The notes under the pieces are model-generated. The model was not told where the DNA came from and searched no databases. It saw nothing but the letters and a program-made list of their open reading frames with translations. Of a DNA stretch of 64,000 bases, positions 20,884 to 30,840 are shown piece by piece. The DNA is taken from positions 806,001 through 870,000 of the forward strand of contig JAJFIQ010000019.1 in the NCBI GenBank assembly GCA_021774785.1. The letters run 5' to 3'. How positions within the stretch are numbered: position 1 is the stretch's first letter; each line of letters opens with the position of its first letter. The translations under genes were made by a program, and so were the position numbers. Source of the stretch: Emcibacter sp. (GTDB lineage: Bacteria; Pseudomonadota; Alphaproteobacteria; Sphingomonadales; Emcibacteraceae).

Positions 20884-21405
20884 TTAGCCAACTAGGGGAA
20901 GATTGTATTTTGTAGCAACTTCTTCGTAGCGGGCTTTTATAGGCTCAACAACTTCATTTGCTGTGTTTGATGCCGCTTCGTTAACACGTGTCGCTTCAGC
21001 AACGAACTCTTCATAACGTGTTTTAAACATCGCTGCCTGAATTTCAAAAAACTCAGCAGGTGTTTTAGCAGCAAACAATGTTTTCGCATCAGTTACATTC
21101 TTTTCAACCGCTTTCTTGGCAGTTTCGATGAAGTCAACATTCACATTCTGCGCAACTTTAACAGCAGCTTCACTTGAAGCAACAATAGCTTCATAATTCG
21201 CTTTGCCGAATTCAGTAACCTTATCAAGGTTGTTTGTGGCTTCTTTAACAGCTTTCTCAACGTTATCCTGAGCAATTTTAACAGTTTCTTTAGCAGTCTT
21301 ATGTGCAGCTTTCACTGTTTTCTGTACTGTTTCTTCAACCGTTTTCTGAGCATCGACGAAAGTTTTCTCTGCGGTAGTCTTCTTTGCATTTGTAGCTTTG
21401 GTCAT
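20884..21405 (-). CDS. phasin family protein
   Basis: Lys/Ala-rich helical protein; AAKTPAEFFEIQAAMFKTRYEEFVAEATRVNE. Confidence 0.88.
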   Translation of the reverse strand: MTKATNAKKTTAEKTFVDAQKTVEETVQKTVKAAHKTAKETVKIAQDNVEKAVKEATNNLDKVTEFGKANYEAIVASSEAAVKVAQNVNVDFIETAKKAVEKNVTDAKTLFAAKTPAEFFEIQAAMFKTRYEEFVAEATRVNEAASNTANEVVEPIKARYEEVATKYNLPLVG

Positions 21406-21437
21406 AATGTTATCCTTTTCAACATAGTCCATATAAT

Positions 21438-21515
21438 TTGTGCGGCGCAATATTAATTTACGCCCTATATATAGGGGATATATTTGGAAAGTCAAACATT
21501 TTTTGTGCGGTGCAA
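21438..21515 (-). promoter_or_regulatory. phasin promoter (TTGACT-N16-TATATA) flanked by two TTGTGCGGYGCAA boxes
   Basis: boxes 21438-21450 and 21503-21515; -35 at 21490-21495, -10 at 21468-21473 inside CCCTATATATAGGG. Confidence 0.6.
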
Positions 21516-21522
21516 CAAAAAA

Positions 21523-21969
21523 TTACAGCAGTATGTCCCGGGCCTGATTAAGCTTGGATGCAAAATAATCCGATCCCCCTTGATCAGGGTGCAACTTAAG
21601 CATCATTTTATGATGAGCATCTTTAATTTCGGACGGGCGGGGATTTCCGAACAGCCCCAGAATCTCAAGGGCCTCTTCCCGGGTCATTGGTGTCGTATTT
21701 AGGGGGGGCTTATTAACAGAAACGTCTGGGCCGCCACTTACAAGAAAGCGCCACAGGCTTCCCTGAGCAGAAAGAAAGGACAGAACACCTAGAATACCAC
21801 TTACTGCCACATTACCTCTGACCAAAATCAGGAAGGCCAACAGCCCGAGTATAATAGCAAAGCCAAAACGGAATATACGATTCAGTTTTTCAGATTTTGA
21901 CTGCTTCATAAATCGTGAAATTACATAAAGTAAAAATACAAAACCAATTAATACGAGGATAAACGGCAT
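21523..21969 (-). CDS. membrane-anchored DnaJ-domain protein
   Basis: N-terminal TMs, C-terminal DAHHKMMLKLHPDQGGSDY (HPD). Confidence 0.9.
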   Translation of the reverse strand: MPFILVLIGFVFLLYVISRFMKQSKSEKLNRIFRFGFAIILGLLAFLILVRGNVAVSGILGVLSFLSAQGSLWRFLVSGGPDVSVNKPPLNTTPMTREEALEILGLFGNPRPSEIKDAHHKMMLKLHPDQGGSDYFASKLNQARDILL

Positions 21970-21977
21970 TTCAATTC

Positions 21978-22835
21978 CTATTCCGCAGCAGCAATAGCGA
22001 CTTTGCTCCAGCCGGGAAGTTTCAGCGCTTCCATAAGGCGTCTGATTTCCTGTCGGGCAGCCACATGGGACATGGTCATTTTCTCATGGTTATTATTTTT
22101 AAAATCAACAAGTGTAAGGCCTTTTGGGAATAATTCACGATAAATGACCCGTTCCCCAAAGCCTGCAACATAGCGAAAAGCAACTCTTTTTTGCAATTGT
22201 GTCAAAACATCATGAACCCGTCGCGTATTCTTAGCATTGAGGGATGACGTCCGGTTTCGCATCACAACCCAATCAATCGTGCCACGGTCTTTCATGGCCC
22301 GTGCCTTTCGAGCTTCCCACACCATTTCACTATAAAGACTTAATTTTTCCACCTTATAGGAATCTGGATTGACTTTAGCCAGCAAATCAATATCAACAAA
22401 ACTGTCGTTTACCGGTGTAATTAATGTATCCGCAGAAATATGGGCTAATCTGGAAAGATTACTATCACTGCCGGGGCAGTCAATTAAAATAAATTCAGAT
22501 TTTGTTTTCAATTCATCAAGCAGTGCTGAAAAATTATCTTCATCCTGCTGTTCCATCTCCTGACTTGTACCATCTTCAGTACCCATAAGAACATGTGCGT
22601 CTGGCATGGTTAATTTCAAATTATGTTGATCTGCATATATCTGCCGATTTTCAATATAACGGGCAAGGGATTTCTGACGTGAATCAAGATCAATGATGGA
22701 AACAGAGCTGCCCCGTTCCAGCAGACTGACCACAATATGCATGGCGGATGTGGACTTACCTGATCCGCCCTTTTCATTACCAACCACAATAATATGTGTT
22801 TTACCCTTTTTCTTTTGCATCTTTTTTTGGCCCAT
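21978..22835 (-). CDS. mipZ: MipZ-like division-plane positioning ATPase
   Basis: deviant Walker A GNEKGGSGKSTSAMH; SIIDLDSRQKSLARYIENR. Confidence 0.92.
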   Translation of the reverse strand: MGQKKMQKKKGKTHIIVVGNEKGGSGKSTSAMHIVVSLLERGSSVSIIDLDSRQKSLARYIENRQIYADQHNLKLTMPDAHVLMGTEDGTSQEMEQQDEDNFSALLDELKTKSEFILIDCPGSDSNLSRLAHISADTLITPVNDSFVDIDLLAKVNPDSYKVEKLSLYSEMVWEARKARAMKDRGTIDWVVMRNRTSSLNAKNTRRVHDVLTQLQKRVAFRYVAGFGERVIYRELFPKGLTLVDFKNNNHEKMTMSHVAARQEIRRLMEALKLPGWSKVAIAAAE

Positions 22836-22955
22836 TATTGCTCCCCATTTTTTTAAAAACCCATATTTTCAATTCTAATCTCTGGTTTTTTGCCGAACAA
22901 CTAATTATAAACTGACCAGATCAATCAATACCAGATCAATCTGAGAATAAACGAA

Positions 22956-23912
22956 ATGTATAAACGCAACAACTATAACTCACTCAAAGACACTATTCTT
23001 ATCTTCATTGCAATAGTGTTTTTTATTGGTGGGCCAATTTGGCTGGCAAACTGGCAGGTAAAGGAAAGTGAACAATATCATTCCCCCATAGAAATGGTCA
23101 AAAATATTCAGTTGCCTGACGGAACAAGCGCCATAAAACTTCTTGCCTCATACGGTTTCGATATGCAGCAGATTCGAAAAAATAATGCGACTGTTCCAGA
23201 AATATATTTTTCCAATCTGCCTCGGGAATTAACCAGAATCAAGAATACCAGGTTAAAAAAGGAATTGTTTTTTTCTTCTCTACTACCCCCCATACTGAAA
23301 GTGAATGATACCATACGCCAAGACCGTCGAAAGCTTAAAAAAATAATCCTGAAACTCACTCTGGGTACAAATATCTCTGAACCGGATTACTACTGGCTGA
23401 CACAGAAGTTAGTGCAATATAAAGTTAAAGTTCGCGATGTTAGGGATTTTGTTACACGCACAGGGGAAATTCTTGATAAATTGCTGAACCGAATGAATAT
23501 CATTCCCCCCGAACTTGCCCTTGCTCAAGCGGCACAGGAAAGTGGCTGGGGCACATCAAGATTTGCCCAGCAGGGCAACGCACTTTACGGACAATGGACT
23601 TGGGGAAGTGGATGTGGCATGGTGCCCGCACAACGGGACAAGAGCAAAACACATCGCATGAAATGCTTTAAAACTATTATAGAAGCTGTTGATAGTTATA
23701 TGTTAAACCTGAATACGCACAATGCTTATCGTTCCTTGCGGAAAGAAAGGCGTGCCTTCCGGGATGATCAAATAATTAATGTAATTGCGCTGGTTGAAAC
23801 CCTCACCAGCTATTCTGAAGAAGGTCAGCATTATGTTGAGAAAATCAAAAATATAATTCGTATTAATAATCTGAACGATTTTAATAAAGCCCGACTAGAG
23901 ACGAGTGGATAA
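22956..23912 (+). CDS. membrane-anchored glucosaminidase-domain protein (Bax-like)
   Basis: N-terminal TM; ALAQAAQESGWGTSRFAQQGNALYGQWTW. Confidence 0.85.
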   Translation: MYKRNNYNSLKDTILIFIAIVFFIGGPIWLANWQVKESEQYHSPIEMVKNIQLPDGTSAIKLLASYGFDMQQIRKNNATVPEIYFSNLPRELTRIKNTRLKKELFFSSLLPPILKVNDTIRQDRRKLKKIILKLTLGTNISEPDYYWLTQKLVQYKVKVRDVRDFVTRTGEILDKLLNRMNIIPPELALAQAAQESGWGTSRFAQQGNALYGQWTWGSGCGMVPAQRDKSKTHRMKCFKTIIEAVDSYMLNLNTHNAYRSLRKERRAFRDDQIINVIALVETLTSYSEEGQHYVEKIKNIIRINNLNDFNKARLETSG

Positions 23913-23915
23913 AAT

Positions 23916-24797
23916 ATGAAGAAACCTTCCGTACAGATAGTTCGCACTAAAAAAGACCTTCGCACCCAGGTCACGGAATGGCACATGAGCGGACTGAAGG
24001 TTGGCATGGTCCCCACAATGGGTGCGCTTCATCACGGTCACTTATCCTTAATCAGGGAAATACAAAAGCATGTGGACAAAGTTGTGGTCAGCATCTTTGT
24101 TAATCCAAAACAATTTGGCCCCAATGAGGATTTCGATAAATACCCCCGGTCAGAAACCACAGATATTATAAAACTGAACGAGGTAAAAACTGACCTGCTT
24201 TATGCGCCGGATGTGGGGGAAATATACCCGGATGGTTTTTTAACCATTGTTTCGGTGGCCAAAATTACAGAAGGGCTTTGTGCGGCTAAGCGACCCGGAC
24301 ATTTTGACGGCGTAACGACTGTTGTCACAAAACTTCTCCTGCAATGCTTGCCTGATGTGGCACTTTTTGGTGAAAAGGACTTTCAGCAATATACAGTTTT
24401 GAAACAGATGGCTAAAGACCTGGATATCCCGACAGAGGTTATGTGTGGTAAATTAATAAGGGACGAAGATGGGCTGGCCACATCTTCCAGAAATATTTAT
24501 CTAAGCGCTGAAGAGAGGCAAATTGCCTTGGAAATTCCGAAAACCCTAAAACAGATAATCAGTGAAATTGAGGAAGGGAAACTACCGCTTCAGGAGGCAC
24601 TGGATAAAGGCAACCAACATCTGATAGATAGCGGGTTTAAGGAGGTACAATATTTAGAAATAAGGCAGTCTGATGATTTGGAACCACTGACCCAGACATT
24701 CACAGAAACATCACCAATTTTGGCACGGATACTTGTGGCTGCTGTTGTTGGGAAAACACGCCTGATTGATAACATGCCCATTAAAATCTATTTCTAG
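23916..24797 (+). CDS. panC: pantothenate synthetase
   Basis: MVPTMGALHHGHLSLI, FVNPKQFGPNEDFDKYPR, LFGEKDFQQ. Confidence 0.97.
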   Translation: MKKPSVQIVRTKKDLRTQVTEWHMSGLKVGMVPTMGALHHGHLSLIREIQKHVDKVVVSIFVNPKQFGPNEDFDKYPRSETTDIIKLNEVKTDLLYAPDVGEIYPDGFLTIVSVAKITEGLCAAKRPGHFDGVTTVVTKLLLQCLPDVALFGEKDFQQYTVLKQMAKDLDIPTEVMCGKLIRDEDGLATSSRNIYLSAEERQIALEIPKTLKQIISEIEEGKLPLQEALDKGNQHLIDSGFKEVQYLEIRQSDDLEPLTQTFTETSPILARILVAAVVGKTRLIDNMPIKIYF

Positions 24798-25222
24798 ATC
24801 AGGCCCATTTCCCTTAGCTTTTCTGATAAATCCTGCGGCAGGTTATCCATCTTTTCCCCTGCCTTTATATCCCTTGGTGCATCCGTAGCTTCCAGATAAC
24901 GCCATCCCTGATGGGGGCGTCGTGGTTGGCCTTCCGTACGGATGAGCGTAGTGTCCATGATTATTTTACATTTCTTACCCGTATCACTTTCTATCTCATC
25001 CAGACCTATAATCCTTTGACGCACCTGTACAAAACCCTTGATTACCCAATATATTGACCCGCCTTTCAATATTTCCTTGGCACGTTTCGGGCGAAATCTG
25101 GTGATATGATAGTTATAGAGCGTGCCGTCCGGCAACAGGTTTTCCCTGCCCTTTCTGACCTCGATCAGATGTTCGACACTGTCTATGCCGACACATAGCT
25201 TTAATATATGTACTGTCATCAA
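24794..25222 (-). CDS. DUF1489 family protein
   Basis: LKLCVGIDSVEHL, GGSIYWVIKGFVQVRQRI, RPHQGWRYLEATDAP. Confidence 0.8.
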   Translation of the reverse strand: MMTVHILKLCVGIDSVEHLIEVRKGRENLLPDGTLYNYHITRFRPKRAKEILKGGSIYWVIKGFVQVRQRIIGLDEIESDTGKKCKIIMDTTLIRTEGQPRRPHQGWRYLEATDAPRDIKAGEKMDNLPQDLSEKLREMGLI

Positions 25223-26616
25223 ATTAAAACAACTGATGCTAAACCCAAAAAGGCAAAGAAACCGATCACGTCGGTAATAGTGGTCACAAATATACTGCTG
25301 GCCAATGCTGGGTCAATATTTACCCTGTCCAGTCCTACGGGAATTAAAATACCCGCCAGTCCCGCCATCACCATATTAATGATCATAGCGGCGGCAATCA
25401 CGCCCCCAAGCAAAGGATTGTCAAAATACGCCAGTGATAGCAACCCGATAATAACAGCCAAGACCACGCCATTCAGTATAGCAATGGCAAATTCCTTACC
25501 GACCACCCTATGTACGTTGGACTCTGTCAGGTCTTTGGTGGCCAGAGAACGCACTGTGACGGTCATGGTCTGGGTTCCGGCATTGCCGCCCATACTAGCC
25601 ACAATAGGCATCAAAATGGCCAGAGCCACCATCTGTTCAATACTTCCGTCAAACATGGCAATCACCATAGATGCCAGAATAGCAGTTGCCAAATTAACCA
25701 ATAGCCAGACAATACGATTCTTCGAGGCCTCAAAAATGGATTCCGTAATATCGGTTTCCTGCACACCAGCCATGCGTAAAATATCTTCCTCTGCTTCCTC
25801 GTCAATCACATCCACTACGTCATCAACGGTAATCATACCTAGCAGGCGGCCATCTTCATCAACAACCCCCATAGAGGTCAGATCATATTGCCGAAACATA
25901 TAGGCAACTTCTTCCTGGTCTAAATCAACGGGCACGACTTTCGGGTCAGTATCCATGATCTCAGAAACCGGAACAGAGTCACGGGTACGAATTAACTGGC
26001 TCAGGGAGACAGTACCAATAGGATGATGAAGCGGGTCAACGATGAAGATTTCATAAAATTCCGGCGGCAGTTCTTCTTCCGTACGTAAAAACTGTATCAC
26101 CTGCCCCACTGTCCATGAGCCGGGAACTGTAATGATATTTTTCTGGACCATACGGCCCGCACTATCCTCGGGATAAGAAAGGCCTTCTTCTACAGCAAGT
26201 CTTTCTTCATCCGGCAAGGCGGCAATGATCCGGTTACGGTCCTCAAGGTCAATATCCTCAAGAATATCAACCGCATCATCACTTTCCAGTTGGCTAATGG
26301 CCTCGACCACATGGTCGGCATCCATTTCCTTGATAACCTGATCAAGAGCCGTGTCTTCAAGTTCTGTCAGAACTTCCGGATTTAGCTGTGATCCAAAATA
26401 AGACGTAAGGTCGTTACGCTCATCTTCCCGAAGTTGTTCAAAGATGATGGCGATATCTGAGGAATGTAGCGGAGCAAGCAGATAATCAAGCTGCTCATAA
26501 TTATTTTCTCTCAAAGCATGAGAAATTTCCTCAATCAGTTCCGATGTTACTTCAAAAACATCCTGAGGAATTGGGTTGCCGTTATTATCGTTGCCAAGAG
26601 GCTCGCTCTTTTTCAT
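25219..26616 (-). CDS. mgtE: magnesium transporter MgtE
   Basis: MgtE N domain, CBS pair, TM domain with PIVASMGGNAGTQT. Confidence 0.96.
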   Translation of the reverse strand: MKKSEPLGNDNNGNPIPQDVFEVTSELIEEISHALRENNYEQLDYLLAPLHSSDIAIIFEQLREDERNDLTSYFGSQLNPEVLTELEDTALDQVIKEMDADHVVEAISQLESDDAVDILEDIDLEDRNRIIAALPDEERLAVEEGLSYPEDSAGRMVQKNIITVPGSWTVGQVIQFLRTEEELPPEFYEIFIVDPLHHPIGTVSLSQLIRTRDSVPVSEIMDTDPKVVPVDLDQEEVAYMFRQYDLTSMGVVDEDGRLLGMITVDDVVDVIDEEAEEDILRMAGVQETDITESIFEASKNRIVWLLVNLATAILASMVIAMFDGSIEQMVALAILMPIVASMGGNAGTQTMTVTVRSLATKDLTESNVHRVVGKEFAIAILNGVVLAVIIGLLSLAYFDNPLLGGVIAAAMIINMVMAGLAGILIPVGLDRVNIDPALASSIFVTTITDVIGFFAFLGLASVVLI

Positions 26617-26643
26617 GGTGCCTACCCTTGAATGTCTTTGACC

Positions 26644-26964
26644 CTAGCCTTCAGCTTCCACTTGCCGGGTGATATCTTCTATACGTTTGATGGTATGGGC
26701 GAGTGTTTTTTCCATGCTGTCAACGCTGTCCTGGGCACCTTTCATGGCCATGGGTTTGCCATCACGGGCCTCATCTAATTCATCTGCCAACAAAATTGAC
26801 GTCATCAACAGTAGCCTTATGTCAGATACCGAGCCCATAGCTTTGGCAATTTGAGAGGCCTTGTCATTAACATAGTCGGCCAGCTTCGACAGACGTTCCC
26901 CTTCCCCATCCTGACAGGCAAGGTGATAATCCTGATTATTAAATTTCACAATAACATTAGCCAT
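26644..26964 (-). CDS. zapA: cell division protein ZapA
   Basis: VIVKFNNQDYHLACQDGEGERLSKLADYVN. Confidence 0.9.
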   Translation of the reverse strand: MANVIVKFNNQDYHLACQDGEGERLSKLADYVNDKASQIAKAMGSVSDIRLLLMTSILLADELDEARDGKPMAMKGAQDSVDSMEKTLAHTIKRIEDITRQVEAEG

Positions 26965-26984
26965 GTTTTTTCCTCAACGCATTT

Positions 26985-27323
26985 TTAGTGCAAACTTTTC
27001 TGGGCAATGATCTGATCAAGGTCATGCAAGGTGTTTGTTAATTCTTTTTCTGCCGATTCGTTTGCATTTTCCAACCTTCTGCATTTTTCTTCCAATGCTT
27101 CATAGCCATTTTTCAGGCCGATACAATGTTTTTTCATTTCATCATGTTCACGGGCCATCTGTTTATTTTCTATTTCAAGCTGTTCGATATAGGTCGCCTG
27201 CTCACTGGTGCTTTCATGCCCCTGCGTTTCGCTATTGAGTATGGCTCTCTCCAGACGCGTTAAGGCCTCTTCTATTGCGGCTTCGGCCTGTTCTGCGCTC
27301 ATTGCTTTTTTGCTTTTGGGCAT
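26985..27323 (-). CDS. DUF4164-like coiled-coil protein
   Basis: short coiled coil directly upstream of zapA. Confidence 0.65.
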   Translation of the reverse strand: MPKSKKAMSAEQAEAAIEEALTRLERAILNSETQGHESTSEQATYIEQLEIENKQMAREHDEMKKHCIGLKNGYEALEEKCRRLENANESAEKELTNTLHDLDQIIAQKSLH

Positions 27324-27403
27324 GATATCTCTATTCTTTGAATTTATTAAATTACCTATTTCTTTTTTCATAGGTGTAAGACACATTGTACAAAAAAAAT
27401 ATC

Positions 27404-27431
27404 ACATTAGAAGTTAAAAAATTAAAAACAA
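27404..27431 (-). promoter_or_regulatory. candidate promoter for DUF4164-zapA (TTGTTT-N16-TAATGT)
   Basis: minus-strand hexamers; -35 lies 6 bp from the repeat array. Confidence 0.35.
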
Positions 27432-27437
27432 TTCAAA

Positions 27438-27717
27438 GGTCTCAAGTAGCGAAGCGGTAGACCAAACCATAAGGCCTCAAGTAGCGAAGCGATAGACCAA
27501 ACCATAAGGCCTCAAGTAGCGAAGCGATAGACCAAACCATAAGGCCTCAAGTAGCGAAGCGATAGACCAAACCATAAGGTCTCAAGTAGCGAAGCGGTAG
27601 ACCAAACCATAAGGTCTCAAGTAGCGAAGCGGTAGACCAAACCATAAGGTCTCAAGTAGCGAAGCGGTAGACCAAAACAAACGGTCTCAAGTAGCGAAGC
27701 GAAAGGTCAAATATAAA
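27438..27717. repeat. eight exact-period 35-bp tandem units: 26-bp imperfect palindrome GGYCTCAAGTAGCGAAGCGRTAGACC + 9-bp linker AAACCATAA
   Basis: units start at 27438, 27473, 27508, 27543, 27578, 27613, 27648, 27683; last unit degenerate. Confidence 0.97.
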
Positions 27718-27751
27718 AACCTTTTATTTCGCATAAAATAATATAAGCAGG

Positions 27752-27780
27752 TTGACGAAAGAGGCGCAAACGTTCATTGT
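27752..27780 (+). promoter_or_regulatory. candidate tkt promoter (TTGACG-N17-CATTGT)
   Basis: hexamers at 27752-27757 and 27775-27780. Confidence 0.4.
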
Positions 27781-27835
27781 GCCGCCGTTAACTGGGTAAT
27801 TTTTTCATCAATTTTATACAGCCGGTAAGAATATT

Positions 27836-29809
27836 ATGACAATTTCACTTTCCAGTATGGCAAATGCCATCCGCGCCTTGTCCATGGACGCCGTACAAGC
27901 AGCAAATTCAGGACACCCCGGAATGCCCATGGGCATGGCCGATGTGGCGACAGTACTTTATACCAAACATCTGAAATATGACCCTACATGGCCGGAATGG
28001 CCCAATCGGGATAGATTTATTCTGTCTGCGGGTCATGGGTCTATGTTGCTCTATTCATTGCTGTATTTGACGGGCTATAAAAACCCAACCATTGATGACA
28101 TTAAAAATTTCCGTCAATTGCATCAACCCTGCGCCGGACATCCCGAATTTGCCGAACTGGCTGGCGTTGAAATGACCACGGGTCCCTTGGGACAGGGTTT
28201 AGCCTCATCCGTAGGGTTTGCCTTGGCAGAAAGATTGTCCAATGCCCGTATGGGGGATGTGATCGATCATCATACCTATGTCATCTGCGGTGATGGCTGT
28301 TTGATGGAGGGAATCAGCCATGAAGCCATCTCCATGGCCGGACATTTGAACCTTGGCAAAATGATTGTACTTTGGGACGATAACGAGATTTGCATCGACG
28401 GCAGCACCAGTGCCACTGTTTCCGATGACCAGATTGCCCGTTTCAGTGCTTCTGGCTGGCATGTACAGGCCATTAATGGCCATGATGTAGAAGAAATTGA
28501 CGCCGCAATAGAAGCGGCGAAAAATGATGACCGACCATCCATGATTGCCTGCCGTACGACCATTGGTTACGGCGCTCCCAATAAACAGGGAACATCTGGC
28601 GTTCATGGTGCCCCATTGGGTGAGCAAGAAATTGAAGCTGTGCGCAAAATTCTCAATTGGCCCCACGCACCATTTGAAATTCCAGACGATATTCTTGCTG
28701 CATGGCGGGTCGCCGGAAAACAATCACAGGAACTTTCCGAAAATTGGAAATTAGCCTTTGATGGATTGGGTAATGAAGTCAAAGCAGACTTTAACCGTCG
28801 CCTGAATAAGGAACTTCCCACAAATCTTGAGGATATTGTAAACACCTATAAAAAGGATTTGGCCGAAAATCCGCAAAAAGTTGCCACACGCAAGGCTTCC
28901 CTGATGGCACTGAATGTCATTAATCCAGTTGTGCAGGAAACAATTGGTGGCTCTGCGGACCTTACCGGATCGAACCTGACCAAGAGTTCAGGTCAGAAAA
29001 CTATCACAGGAAGCGACTTTTCTGGTCGCTATATGTATTACGGTGTGCGTGAATTCGGCATGTCAGCCTTTATGAACGGACTTGCGCTACACGGGGAATA
29101 TATTCCTTACGGCGGCACTTTTATGGTTTTTACCGATTATTGCCGTTCTGCTATCCGCCTGAGTGCCCTTATGGAGCAGCGGGTAATTTATGTTATGACC
29201 CATGACAGTATTGGCCTTGGGGAAGATGGCCCGACCCATCAACCGGTTGAGCATCTTATGAGCTTGCGTGTTATGCCAAATGTAGCGGTCTACCGTCCGG
29301 CCGATGCAGTGGAAACCGCCGAAAGCTGGCTCGCTGCAATGCAAGACACAAAGCGGCCCAGTGTTTTGGCACTCACCCGACAGAGTACGGAGCCTGTACG
29401 TCTCACCCATACTGCTGAGAATATGGTTGCCAAGGGTGGTTATGAATTGCGCTGTTCTGATGGTGTGGCCAAGGTAACGATTATTGCCACTGGTTCAGAA
29501 GTCGAACTTGCCGTTGCCGCCCGCGATACCTTACAGGCTGACGGTATTCCGACCCGCGTGGTTTCCATGCCGTCAACCGACGTCTTTGATGATCAGCCAC
29601 AAGATTATAAAGATGAGATACTTGGCAATACTGACATTAATGTCTCCATCGAAGCCGGATCGTGCTTTGGCTGGGAACGTTATGTGGGTCGTGACGGTAT
29701 TATTATCGGTATGGATAGCTTTGGTGCCTCGGCCCCGGCTGAAGAATTATATGAACATTTTGGAATCACGGCAGATGCAATTGTCACTGCCGTAAAAAAC
29801 AGACTTTAA
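27836..29809 (+). CDS. tkt: transketolase
   Basis: [52 protein letters not shown]. Confidence 0.98.
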   Translation: MTISLSSMANAIRALSMDAVQAANSGHPGMPMGMADVATVLYTKHLKYDPTWPEWPNRDRFILSAGHGSMLLYSLLYLTGYKNPTIDDIKNFRQLHQPCAGHPEFAELAGVEMTTGPLGQGLASSVGFALAERLSNARMGDVIDHHTYVICGDGCLMEGISHEAISMAGHLNLGKMIVLWDDNEICIDGSTSATVSDDQIARFSASGWHVQAINGHDVEEIDAAIEAAKNDDRPSMIACRTTIGYGAPNKQGTSGVHGAPLGEQEIEAVRKILNWPHAPFEIPDDILAAWRVAGKQSQELSENWKLAFDGLGNEVKADFNRRLNKELPTNLEDIVNTYKKDLAENPQKVATRKASLMALNVINPVVQETIGGSADLTGSNLTKSSGQKTITGSDFSGRYMYYGVREFGMSAFMNGLALHGEYIPYGGTFMVFTDYCRSAIRLSALMEQRVIYVMTHDSIGLGEDGPTHQPVEHLMSLRVMPNVAVYRPADAVETAESWLAAMQDTKRPSVLALTRQSTEPVRLTHTAENMVAKGGYELRCSDGVAKVTIIATGSEVELAVAARDTLQADGIPTRVVSMPSTDVFDDQPQDYKDEILGNTDINVSIEAGSCFGWERYVGRDGIIIGMDSFGASAPAEELYEHFGITADAIVTAVKNRL

Positions 29810-29834
29810 ATTTAAGAAAACGGAGAATACACCC

Positions 29835-30839
29835 ATGACTATTCGTGTTGCAATCAACGGTTTTGGCCGCATCGGGCGTTTGGCGCTTCGGGCTGTTTAT
29901 GAATCAGGCCGTGATGATATTGAAATTGTAGGTATTAATGACCTCGGTGCAGTGGATATGAACGCCTATCTTCTGAAACGGGATTCTGTCCATGGAACCT
30001 TTCCATTTGATGTGAATGTAGACGGCGATGTGATGAATTTGGGTCGCAACCCCATCAAAGTGACCGCAGAGCGTAACCCTGCTGACTTGCCGTGGGCTGA
30101 TCTTGGCGTTGACATTGTGTATGAATGTACCGGGTTCTTTGCCGACAAAGAAAAATCATCCGCCCATCTTGCGGCAGGTGCCAAAAAAGTTCTTATTTCT
30201 GCACCTGCTGGTGGCGTTGACAACACTGTCGTTTACGGCGTGAACCATGACACATTGACTGCTGACCATATTGTTGTTTCCAATGCATCATGCACAACAA
30301 ACTGTCTGGCCCCTGTTGCACAGGTGTTAAATGATACAGTTGGTATCGAAAAAGGTATTATGACTACTGTCCACGCCTATACCGGCGACCAACGGGTACT
30401 CGACACCCTGCACAGCGACCCTCGCCGTGCCCGTGCCTGTGGCCTGAGCATGATTCCAACATCAACTGGTGCCGCACGCGCCGTTGGTTTGGTTTTACCT
30501 GAATTGGCGGGTAAATTGGACGGCACGTCTGTTCGGGTGCCTACCCCCAATGTATCCATGATTGACCTGACGTTTGTTGCCAAAAGATCAACAACAGAAG
30601 CCGAAATCAATCAAGCTATTGAGGAAGCCTCTAATGGTCGTCTGAAAGGTGTGTTGGCTTATGTTACTGAGCCAACGGTATCTATCGACTTCAACCATGA
30701 TCCAGCAAGCTCCAGCTTTGATGCCTCACAGACATCAGTGCTGGATGGCAATCTGGTCCGTGTCTTGAGCTGGTATGATAACGAGTGGGGTTTCTCCAAC
30801 CGTATGTCTGATACAGCCAAGGTTATGGCTGGCCTCTAA
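29835..30839 (+). CDS. gap: glyceraldehyde-3-phosphate dehydrogenase
   Basis: [39 protein letters not shown]. Confidence 0.99.
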   Translation: MTIRVAINGFGRIGRLALRAVYESGRDDIEIVGINDLGAVDMNAYLLKRDSVHGTFPFDVNVDGDVMNLGRNPIKVTAERNPADLPWADLGVDIVYECTGFFADKEKSSAHLAAGAKKVLISAPAGGVDNTVVYGVNHDTLTADHIVVSNASCTTNCLAPVAQVLNDTVGIEKGIMTTVHAYTGDQRVLDTLHSDPRRARACGLSMIPTSTGAARAVGLVLPELAGKLDGTSVRVPTPNVSMIDLTFVAKRSTTEAEINQAIEEASNGRLKGVLAYVTEPTVSIDFNHDPASSSFDASQTSVLDGNLVRVLSWYDNEWGFSNRMSDTAKVMAGL

Positions 30840-30840
30840 T

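Noticed and set aside
25208-25903. 231-aa plus-strand ORF in the ORF track
   Set aside because: Fully antisense to mgtE, Ser/Thr/Ile-rich low-complexity translation; shadow ORF.
26617-26643. 6S RNA next to zapA, as in many proteobacteria
   Set aside because: Only 27 bp separate zapA and mgtE; there is no room for 6S RNA downstream of zapA here.
27438-27717. CRISPR array
   Set aside because: The 9-bp linkers between palindromes are essentially identical and far too short for spacers; no cas genes nearby. It is a plain tandem repeat.
27438-27717. Restriction-site array (GGTCTC is the BsaI recognition sequence)
   Set aside because: Units 2-4 have GGCCTC, so the site is not conserved; the overlap is explained by the outer palindrome arm.
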